This document shows positions 44,801 to 54,268 of a stretch of DNA of 64,000 nucleotides, in pieces. Origin of the DNA: Setoptus koraiensis (taxonomy: Eukaryota > Arthropoda); contig CM106585.1 in assembly GCA_048013815.1 (NCBI GenBank), positions 930,001-994,000 on the forward strand, read 5' to 3'. The position numbers and the translations under genes were made by a program. The notes beneath the pieces were generated by a model. It had not been told where the DNA came from. It was given only the letters and a program-made list of their open reading frames with translations, and did not search any database. Positions within the stretch are counted from its first letter, which is position 1, and every line of letters starts with the position of its first letter.

Positions 44801-47395
44801 AATCATCTACTAAGCTTGTGGATGTGTTATTGTAGTTGTTGATAACAGTGTAGGATGTTTTTTGCTGAATGTTTTTTTGTTGATGCTGACCATAATCTGA
44901 TTGCTCTTGTTGTTTAGATATTGTATGGCTATCTACTCTCTGCTGAGGGGCATAGATGGTATTATTGTTGCTAGTCGATGCAGATGATAACTTTTGCTGT
45001 TGCTGATAATAACTACTTGCACCATAATAATAGTTGTTATTTCTTTGTTGTTTTCTTTGATTTGAAAGTCTTCTTTGTTGACGCACCATAAAAACTAAGG
45101 TGATCAATGTTAGACTCAAGCACACAGACGATATTATAAAGCTACAGAAAGTTATCGTACGCCAAAGTGGATCGTGACTCAGATAAGGCATTGGCACCGT
45201 CTATATTGTTGTATACATTTGTTGATGCAGCGAGCATTGTTTAGTTTTTTCATAATAGAATGTGTAAGATATATGAGAATAAAAGAGAGGTGGGAGAAAC
45301 CGATTTGAGGTCAGTCACGCGTACAATTAATTTGCAGTGAGAAGGTTAAAATTTTGTCATCAAATCACTCAGTATTGTATATCTACATAGATTGTACAAC
45401 CTTGGGTAATTGAATTTGTCTTTTCTTCGACAGTGTTTTAAACAAAGATCTTAAGCAGAACAAAATCTGAAGTTATGAGGCATCTCAGATGGTACTTACC
45501 ATACTGTTCGGAATGGTCAGGTCCATAAGGACAGCATAATAGGCTAAATGATCACAAGAACAACTGGTATGAGTGGCATTGGTTTCAATGTGTTTGCAAC
45601 CCTGGCCTGTCCAATCTTTTCGCATTTGATCCCAAAAAACGCATCTAGGATTTGTTACATTATCTTGTTGCAAATGGCGCATTGTTATTGATACTGGCTC
45701 GCTCAAGATAATGGGTCTATCCATCGTGGACAAAGTTGTTAGATCACTATTTATGAAAGTAACATTTCTCTGTTGATCTGCCGACTGTAAGTATTTGGTG
45801 ATGATTTGTATCAAGGCAATGATCAAGATGATATAATTGATTAGTAATAATTATTACCAGTCTATTTGAAATAGATGATTTTTTTTTTTTGAGAATATGA
45901 AGAAATTCAAACTTGAGTCGATTAGATCACTTACCGCATCTACCACGACGACATAAACAGTTAGTCTATCACAAGCGCAGCTGGTATGAGTTGTATTTGT
46001 CTCAATAAGCGCACAGCCTCTAGTTGTCCAAACTTTAGATTGTTGGTCCCAAAGAACGCACCTCGGATTTGAAATGTTTCCTTGCACTGGTGAATGGTGA
46101 CGCATTGTTATTTGCTCTGGCACAGCTAATACCAATGGTCTGTCTTTTAGTCCAATCATGGACAGAGACATCACTTCGCTGTTGAAGAAAGTAACTGGAC
46201 CTGTTGCTGGATTTTTGTTGTAGTTGTAATTGTTGTTGTTGGTGTTAGATGGTGTTGCATCATAAGAGTAGGGCGGTGGCTCTGATCCATTAAATGTGGA
46301 TGGATCCATTGGAGCAGTTATTGGTAGACGAATAACGTTTGAGTATAATTCTTCAAGATATTGCGGACTAAGTGAGAGTTGTTCTGATACTTGATCTGAA
46401 TCTGGAAGGCTTGGATGTTGTATTTGACTAATTTGAGATTTACTATTACTATTAATTCTCGTGTTTGTTGACGGATTATTATTGCTATAAGATGGCAATT
46501 GACGAGGATCTTGTATAGTAATAGTTCTGTCAGGTAGATTATCTGTAACAAATGGTTGATTACTTGGTGGTTTGATAGGTGTTTGATTCGGTGGATTAAC
46601 AGTGGGATCTGATCTAGTCCAAATATCCATGTTATTTATTGGATCTGATTGGACTGATGTATGGGGCACTGGTGGTTGTGTTTGTTGTTGCGTTGGTGGA
46701 TAATTGCTATTACTATTAGAGGGCTGTTGCTGTTGTATTAGCTGAGGTATTTCTTGGCATTGATAATGTACTTCAAGATATTTGCGCGTTTTAGGACATT
46801 TATCACCGAATATTGAACTTGAGGCATTAACAGCGCAAGATGGTTGCATATCGCAACGTTCTTGCATAATTCTGAAAGAGATGGGCGACATACAATCGAT
46901 GCTCCAATCTAATTGGCCCTGCTCGTTACAGATGGCTATTGAGAATCTACCAAAATTGGCACGAATTAAATTAATTCTGGTGCCCTCATCACATTCAATT
47001 TGTAGCTGACGATCTTCGCATGCCAATTGGGTAAGGTAGCGTGATTTAACTACTGGCAGGGCATGCTGTTGGCCGCTTGTTGTGGTCCATAGTGATGTGC
47101 TGTTTTGTTGATAGATGAAAGCCGAATTGGGTGCATTTGTAATGGTGGAGGTGGTGGGGTTATTTTGAGCGGTGTTTGCGTTGGCGGCCTCAGCCACACC
47201 AAGCAGATGATTATGGGGCCACTTGGCGTGCACATAATCAATATTATTATTACTGCTAAGGTGGTTGTGTTGTCGTATAAATAAATGGCTCATATATATA
47301 ATTGGATAACATGGTAATAGTGAATTGATTGCACAATAAGCAACAATAACAGTGATCACATTTAAGATAGTAACGGAGTGATGATTCCTCACCAT
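41512..47395 (-). CDS. Cirl: Latrophilin-type adhesion GPCR (Cirl), four coding exons
   Basis: Exons: 47395-45935, 45784-45500 (optional cassette), 45200-43642, 43414-41512. Introns of 150, 299 and 227 bp have GTAAGT donors. The total is 5208 bp (1735 residues) with the cassette and 4923 bp (1640) without; both stay in frame. In order: signal peptide; galactose-binding (RBL) lectin domain from YLTQLACEDRQLQIECDEG to FGDKCPKTRKYLEVHYQC, very close to latrophilins; about 290 residues of Pro/Gln/Asn-rich linker; a GPS (CVLWDQQSKVWTTRGC to CACDRLTVYVVVVD); then seven membrane helices. TM1-5 are in exon 3 and TM6-7 in exon 4 (KKTILLVLLVALTWTLALPY; SAIIIVVSTLIFAVANALMG). The hormone-receptor domain and GAIN subdomain A are missing. 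Intracellular loops 1 and 2 each hold more than 100 extra residues. The long cytoplasmic tail is Gln/Ser/Asn-rich with a polyQ run. Cirl is a mechanosensory/synaptic receptor in Drosophila. Confidence 0.93.
45500..45784 (-). CDS. Cirl: Cassette exon of Cirl: second, alternative GPS and tethered agonist
   Basis: 285-bp exon, phase 0 at both ends (ACTTACAG|TCG GCA ... AGT ATG|GTAAGT). It codes for SADQQRNVTFINSDLTTLST, then RPIILSEPVSITMRHL, NVTNPRCVFWDQMRKDW and a GPS ending CSCDHLAYYAVLMDL. It is clearly homologous to the end of exon 1 (VTFFNSE; PEQITMRHHSP; ISNPRCVLWDQQSK), so it is a tandem duplication of the GPS. Its cysteines and tryptophan are intact. The cleavage triplet is HL|A, lacking the Thr/Ser nucleophile. 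The following stretch AYYAVLM is closer to the canonical tethered agonist (TNFAVLM) than the exon 1 version. Whether transcripts use it in place of, or after, the exon 1 GPS cannot be read from DNA alone. Confidence 0.88.
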
Positions 47396-47745
47396 ATTTA
47401 GTTTTTCACATCTTCCAATTTCATTGTTGTGTGTGATGGTTAGCTGTTGTTTGTGTATTGGTGCTTGCCTCTGTTTGTTGCTCTATCTTCTCTGATTGGT
47501 TATTCTCTGATTGATTATTCTCGGATTGATTTTTCGATTGGATGCTGAGTTTGAATTGGTGGCTAAATCGGTGACAAAATGTGGCTGTAATGTGAGAGTT
47601 CAGTTGTCGCGCTGCTAATTGAATTCATTCGATGCTTATAAATTAATTAAAAAATGCTGATAATTCTAGTTAAATAGTGATAATGGTAATGCATTGAGTT
47701 GTGACGCCGGTGTCTAAAATAATAAATGATGATAACAATTAGCTC
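47396..47745 (-). promoter_or_regulatory. Cirl: Presumed 5' UTR/promoter region of Cirl
   Basis: AT-rich 350 bp directly upstream of the Cirl ATG. It contains a short imperfect tandem (TTGGTTATTCTCTGA-like units at about 47,495-47,530). No TATA box or initiator can be assigned with confidence. Sequence composition changes to G+C-richer, repeat-rich DNA just beyond it. Confidence 0.35.
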
Positions 47746-48212
47746 GTGTGCAAATCGAATCGAATGAAATCGAATGCAATTGGAATATGTTGACGCATAA
47801 AGTTGATCGTGTGTTGCATGTACTCTCGTCGCGGACGCTGAAACAGACTAAATTCTATTTCAAACAGTTCGCTCAGTTTCGTTCGTTCGTTCGCTCTCTC
47901 GCTCGTTCGTTCGTTCGCTGCCTGCCGCTTGCCGCTGTTAGTTCGAATATCGACACACACACACACACACTCTTGCTCACGAACAGCCTAGTGAACAGTA
48001 GATGCCATGGCACTAACACGCTCCATACCATACTACAGTGACTACAGTAAAGTGCTGTATAGTGCTGTACAGTGCGCCGGCCCGGGCCACGGAATTGAGC
48101 CACCAGCTCACACAAGCAGCGCACAGGTTCCACCACTGCGCATCAGCGATAAGATTCGATGTGCGCATGCGCAGTGTCACCATTGTTCATCATGAGCGTC
48201 GAATCATGAGCT

Positions 48213-48247
48213 ACACACACACGCACACACACACACACACACACACA
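48213..48247. repeat. (CA)n microsatellite
   Basis: AC/CA run with one G interruption. Confidence 0.95.
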
Positions 48248-49500
48248 GTCTAACACACAGAGAGCAGTACTGTAGACACACGCACACGCATACTGTATGG
48301 GGCATACACACACTACTACTAGTACAGTGCAGTATAATAATAAGGCAGCCGAATGTGCGAATGTGCGAATGAGCGAGCAAACACAAACGAGAAGCATGCA
48401 CACACCGCGATAGAACGATACAAGTTCTATCGCGGCACAACAACCGACCAGCGATCGAACCAATGGATGGACAGACGGACGCACCAAGGGCTCGTTACTT
48501 GCCAGTTACAACAGCATGATGAAACCAACACTAATGATGCTGTGCTGAGCGGCTCGTTTTTTCCTCTGCTTTCGTTTGCTTTCGTCCGCTTGCGTCCGCT
48601 TTCGTATGCTTTAGTTTTTAGTTCGTGCTTTTGCACAAAACAACCGCAGCTCACCGTTCAACAGAGACTGTTCAACAGTGACTGCTGTGTTTGGGTTTCT
48701 TGGCCACTCGATCTACTCGCTGCTGCCAGCACACACACACACACATGCGAAAGCCATACAACAGCGCGTGCTTGCGCCAATGCAACGCCATGCAATCCGG
48801 GCCGCAGTGGTCGCCAGTGCAGTGGCTGGCAGCGGCAAGTAGCCAACAAGTTGACCATTGTCCAGTGTGGCGGTCGGGTAGGTGTAGCGACCAATTAATG
48901 CACAGACACGCACAGGGATGTAAATGATAGCTGGTGTGAGTGCGCAGTGCAGGGGAGAGAGTACATCTGTGTTTGTATGCACTGTTGAATGTTGCCGGCG
49001 CTGCTGTTGTTGATAATAAGAGCAGGCACACATGAGAAACAATCATGACATGGTTGGCTGAAAGCAGCGCCTGCTCTAGGTCATCATTGGTCATCATGAT
49101 GATAATCATTGCAAATTGTAAGACAACATCAGTTGGCGCTGATGCTCGACTCGCAAATGCTCAAATGGCAGCCAGTCTGTCAGGCTGGCAGCCGGACAGG
49201 CAGGCAGGCGAGCAGTCAGCCAAGCACAGCAACAACAAGTAATTGAGAAGACGGAGCAGCATACAGTAACGAGCATCATTATCATGGCCACGGCCAAGTC
49301 TGCACTATGTTAATGGTCAAGTTCCTCCAGCAAACCAACAACTGGTGCTACTGATACCTGTTTGTGTCGGCGCAGCAACAGTGACAGATAAACAATCACA
49401 TTCGTCGGGCCGGTTATCGTTTGCATTGGCCGCCGTCTGACACACACACACACCCCGGTGACCGGTCGGCTTCAGGCGAACGTGTCGACGATAATTGTGA

Positions 49501-49502
<2 letters not shown>

Positions 49503-49537
<35 letters not shown>
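49503..49537. repeat. (GT)n microsatellite
   Basis: Perfect GT run of 35 bp. Confidence 0.96.
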
Positions 49538-49539
<2 letters not shown>

Positions 49540-51003
49540 GCTCATGTGAACAAGGGCGACATAAAGTTTTCACTGTCGTCTGCACTCAACTTTGTATAGT
49601 TGACAGAGCACACAAGTTTACCTGTGCTCGTCATTGCCTGTCGGCTGTTATTATTGGCGCAACGTCGAATGTTTTATTTTAAAAAGTTTGCTCTTAAACT
49701 GGGCGACGCTGACAGAGCCAGCCAGTTGGCTGACATGTAAACGGCGACGCTTCGAGCGGCTGACAATTGTGAAACTCAATCACATTCGTCACATCATGGC
49801 TGACTCACGGGCTGGTTGTTGTGTGAACTGGCCGCTGCCACTGAGACAATTCACGTAGGCTAGTGAGTCGCAAATTAAAAGTTCAACCACACTACAGTTA
49901 TGATTATCGTTTCGTTGAGCCGTTTCGCTGTGCCGATTGTAACTTTCGTTGGTGCCATTCACATACGCACTACATACACACACAGCGAACAATGTAAGCT
50001 GTTTGTGTTAGCGCCAAACACAGCGCAACGGACGATATTAATCATCAACTGTCACCGGGCCATCAATTGGGCACTGGCCAACTTTGCCAGCTCGGCCAAA
50101 GCTGACACTTGGAGAGCGGCCACAAGCGACCGGCCAACATTCATTGGTCGCCAGTGCGTATGTTATTGTTGGCGACCATAATAATAGTAATGATAATAAT
50201 AGTAATAGTGATAATAAGGCGTCCGCTAATACTTCTGGTCGGCAAACGCCACGGTTGCCTAGTGATTCACTACTAGTGAATTCCTGAGGCCCGTCGCAAA
50301 CTGCGCAAACGGTGCAGTGCGCGCGTCACCAAACCCGCGATGGGCGCCCCTCGTGTGTGCAACAGTGCGCACAGCCACGGTCGCGCAGCACCCAGGTGAG
50401 CGCACGGCATAGAGCGTCAGAGGCAGCCCATTGGCATGGGCCGACAAGCGGCCACCGACAAGCGACGAATAATAGCGATAATGGGCGATAATGGGCAAGA
50501 ATCTTAAGTGATTGTCATCATCATTTGTTTGCATCAGTGGCGGCCACTAGATTTGCTCGCACCAACGTACGCACAAACGTACGTAGGCATAAATGCACAA
50601 ATGAAGCTACAAACGTATTGTGGGCCCATTGTGAGGCGCGCAGCAGTGCGCTCAGTAGTGCGAGGTGGCCGCGGTTATTTGTGGCCGCTGGCGCGACGAT
50701 AAAGACGTCAATGTGGCCGAAATGAGACAACAATGACATGGGCAAATCGGGCCAAGAATAGGCCCACTTTTGTAGCGACTAGCGGCTATCGTTGGACGGC
50801 AGCAGCAGGCGTTGGGGCAAGGTTAAGGTCGACACACACGCACGGTTGGTTGGAAAATGTTTGAAAAAGCGGCTCGGAATAACATTTATGGCGGTGTTAG
50901 TCGTAGTGTTAATAATTGTTGCTGATGATGTTGTTGTTTGTGAGCATATGCAAATGTTGCTATGTGTTTGCTTGTCGTTGTCGCACTGATTGTTGTCTCA
51001 TTA

Positions 51004-51048
51004 TGGTGGTGCCGTTGTGGCGCACAATGGCGCACAATGGCACCACCA
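51004..51048. repeat. 16-bp inverted repeat (one G/T position), 13-base loop
   Basis: Arms TGGTGGTGCCGTTGTG (51004-51019) and CACAATGGCACCACCA (51033-51048). They pair fully if one G.T wobble is allowed, as in RNA. A 10-bp direct repeat, CGCACAATGG, spans the loop and the second arm. Confidence 0.8.
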
Positions 51049-52573
51049 CCGTACGTCTGTCAAGAATCCAGGTGAATTATCGATTATTCTTCTTGCTGGC
51101 TTATACTGGCTTACGCTTATACCGGCTCACGCTGCCTGACGCTGCCTCATACTGGCTCATGCACAATGCGCAGCACAACCGACAACAATGCGGCCTTATC
51201 TGGCTTTATCTGGCTGCAAAGTGAGGCAGCGGATTTAATTCTAACATCTAAATAGTATCAGTGGTAGCACAATTAAAGTAAAGTCCAGCAAAATACTTTG
51301 CGCGTCACTGTGCACTCAAGAAGCGCCGGTGTGCACTTTTTTAGCGTGCCCAATGAAACGATTCGTTCGCAGGTTTCAATGGCTGGCCAATGGCATCCGT
51401 TGGCCACGGTATCGCCCATGGGGGGACTCTAAACTTTAAACGAATACAAGTAAAACTAATGTGAGGACAAATGCTCGCTTCCATTGTTGCCTGACAGAGG
51501 CAGAGTTGCTTTTTGTGGTCGCTGTTTGGCATTTTGAGAGAACGGGACAAAACTGCAAGACAAACAACGACAAACATCAGTATCAATTCAATCATCTGTG
51601 GACAAACAATCGCCGCCATAATGAAGCCATAGACGTCAGTGCGTGCGGTGTGCGCCTCACTGGCCCGTTTATGCCTGTCATGCCCGTGCAACGCGGGCCC
51701 GGCCTCCGCCGGACCCGTGACAATCGCCTAAATCATTGCTTCTCGTCTGTCAATTATCGCTCCCAATCGATTCTTGCGCTCTCGTCGCTGCCCGTAGCCG
51801 CTCGTGGCCGCTCTTGGCCGCTCTTGGCCGCTCGTCGTTGCCCGTCGCTCTCATCGCTGCCCGCGGCCGCTCGTCGATTCTCGTCGGATTCGCTTGAATT
51901 CGCTTGAATTCGCAGTTGTCAGTTGTCGGTCTCAGCTCTGATTCAATTGGCGTTTATTCGATTCGATGGCCAATCTGATCCAATTCGATCTGATTCAATT
52001 CAATCATTGCGGCGTCGCTAATGGATCAATTCGCAACGACCGCATTACCTGGCCCACATGACAGCGCATGCAAATGCGTCGCTCCACTCGGGCCCACATG
52101 CCACAGGCACCGCTGTCAGTGCCGTTGTCAGTGGCGCTGGCGCGGGCCCGGCGCCCCGTCTGTCGGCCGGCCGAGCGGTGGCCGCACGACTCTCGATGCG
52201 TTGGAATTTGCCCGTGCAGCGAAACGAGCCAACAGGCAACAGCAACAGTGACAGTGACAGCAACGGTGATATGAGCGCTGATGGCAACAGCAACATGGGC
52301 ACTATATACGCGCCGTTAACGTATCAGGCACAATTATATTGAGTAGTGTGTCAATATAGTGGCACCATGGAAGCGAGCGCTCAGCTTCCGACCACCAACT
52401 GTCGACATTCAACATGACGCGATGAAAATCGTCGAGTTTATGTCAGTTTATGATGCCGGGCCGGGCATAAACACGACGCTCCGTTTCGAGTGCGCCAATC
52501 AACCATCGCGGCTCTCAAAAAACAAGAGGCCACGTCTCTTGGACGCACCGAGAGAATGCCCACAGAATGCCTC

Positions 52574-52611
52574 TCGATTGCCTCGCCTGCTCTCGCAGGC
52601 GAGGCAATCGA
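52574..52611. repeat. Perfect 17-bp inverted repeat with 4-base loop
   Basis: Arm TCGATTGCCTCGCCTGC (52574-52590), loop TCTC, then the exact reverse complement at 52595-52611. It should form a very stable hairpin in RNA or single-stranded DNA. The right arm runs into a 9-bp tandem repeat. Confidence 0.95.
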
Positions 52612-52659
52612 AAGAATCGAGAGAATCGAAAGAATCGAAAGAATCGAAAGAATCGAGAG
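52606..52659. repeat. 9-bp tandem repeat, AATCGA(A/G)AG x 6
   Basis: Six copies that differ only at the seventh base. The first copy overlaps the end of the 17-bp inverted repeat. Confidence 0.93.
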
Positions 52660-53009
52660 AATAAAATCAATAAAAGTGTTGAGCAGGCACACATAACGAT
52701 ACAAGCGAGCGTCGGCAGCGGGCGAGCCTAATTTGAGGCCGGCGAAACAACGGCGAACGGCATGAATCGCAAATATCAATCAGCTCATCATCGAGCATGA
52801 TTAGCATTCGGTGTCACTATTGTTGTTTTATGGCCAATAGCGGGCGGCCACTTTGCGAGCAGCGCCGAGCGGCGTGTCTGTTTACTTTGAAGCGGCCGTC
52901 GCGAGATGAAATGGCGCAAATCTCAACATTAACGACGCTCATCATTTGAGTTAATGAACACTCACAGCTCACCTTGCTTGTGCAAACCTGTGCACACACC
53001 GGCCAACAC

Positions 53010-53065
53010 ACGAGCGACAACAGACGAGCGACAACAGACGAGCGACATCAGACGAGCGACAACAG
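53010..53065. repeat. 14-bp tandem repeat, ACGAGCGACAACAG x 4
   Basis: Four copies with one substitution (in the third). Confidence 0.93.
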
Positions 53066-53220
53066 CGACCGGCCTAGAAGAGGTGCCACTCTCCGGCCAG
53101 ATTCATTGTCATTGTTGGCCGTCGGTGTTGGCTGTCGGTGTTGTGGCGCATTGTTTGCATGCTGGCTGCCTGTTGATGGGCGCCCACTCTCAGCCGGCTC
53201 TCGGCCGGCTCTCACACGCT

Positions 53221-53260
53221 CACAATGGCTCACAATGGCTCACAATGGCTCGCAATGGCC
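53221..53260. repeat. 10-bp tandem repeat, CACAATGGCT x 4
   Basis: Three identical copies and one variant. Confidence 0.93.
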
Positions 53261-54212
53261 GGGCGGCGATTGTTTGCCTGGCACGGAATCGTTTGCTGGA
53301 CGGCGATGCGTTTGGCGCATACGAGGCACAGGTTGCAACAGGCCACTATCAATAAATGACTCTGTTGCCACAGGAAGCTGCTTCACCTACCAATCGTATG
53401 ATGCCAGTGGGATCATGACACTGTCGCCATCACACTGTGAGATGGCTACGCTTGTCGCACAGATTGTGATTATCGCCCATCGGCCGACAGCGCACACTGG
53501 CCAACAGCGGCGCGGCCCATTCGCGGCCGAAGCGAAACGAACAGATAATGGCCAAGCCCCCATCGGCTACTGTTGGCCCGGCCACAGCCAATGGAGCGCC
53601 ACCATTAGCCAGTTAATGGTGCCGCTGGCCGAGTGACGATTGATTGCTGCTGCAATTTGAATGTTGCTCTCTCTCTCTCTTTGAGACACACAGTTTGTAG
53701 CTCGCTTGCTTGTTGGCTGGCTGCAACGATTAGCATTGTCGAGCCACACACCGCAGCAACGCATCGTAGATTTAAGTATTGTAGTTTAAAGGTGTGCCCG
53801 CTTGCTGGCCGGCGAGCGCGCTGCATTCACCTTGAAATATAAATGCTTGTCGAAATATAAATGCAAAATCTCCATTGGCCATTGTGCCAACTGGCAACTC
53901 AATGCCAACTTGAGCATCGTAGGTGCCCTATTGCTGCCCGCTTGACCACTCTCCTTTGTTTCGGCTTGCCTGTGACGCTGGCCTGTCCACCCGCCATTGT
54001 GCACTCACTGCCGGCAGCAGCGCTAACAAGCGAGCCAAGCTGAGACTCCTATGACATTCTACATTGTACTTGTAAGAGAGCCTCAGAGATACTGTGACAC
54101 CCTGCGAGACCCTAGCAGCGATGCGCCGGCGTCTCGCCACACCAGTTTTATGTGGCCGCATAGGCGCTTGTTAGTGGCACTATGAGCACGCTCGGCACTG
54201 GCGCCAACGGCC

Positions 54213-54268
54213 AACATCCAAGAACCAAGAGCCAACATGAAACATCCAAGAATCAAGAGCCAACATGA
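54213..54268. repeat. 28-bp tandem duplication
   Basis: Two adjacent 28-bp copies (starting AACATCCAAGAA and AACATCCAAGAAT respectively) with a single C/T difference. Confidence 0.93.

Noticed and set aside
48353-48898. 181-codon plus-strand frame upstream of Cirl
   Set aside because: Cys/His/Thr-rich translation of CA repeats and G+C-rich sequence; no support.
52974-53636. 220-codon plus-strand open frame
   Set aside because: It runs through two tandem repeats, overlaps open frames in other phases and strands, and has no domain or sensible composition.
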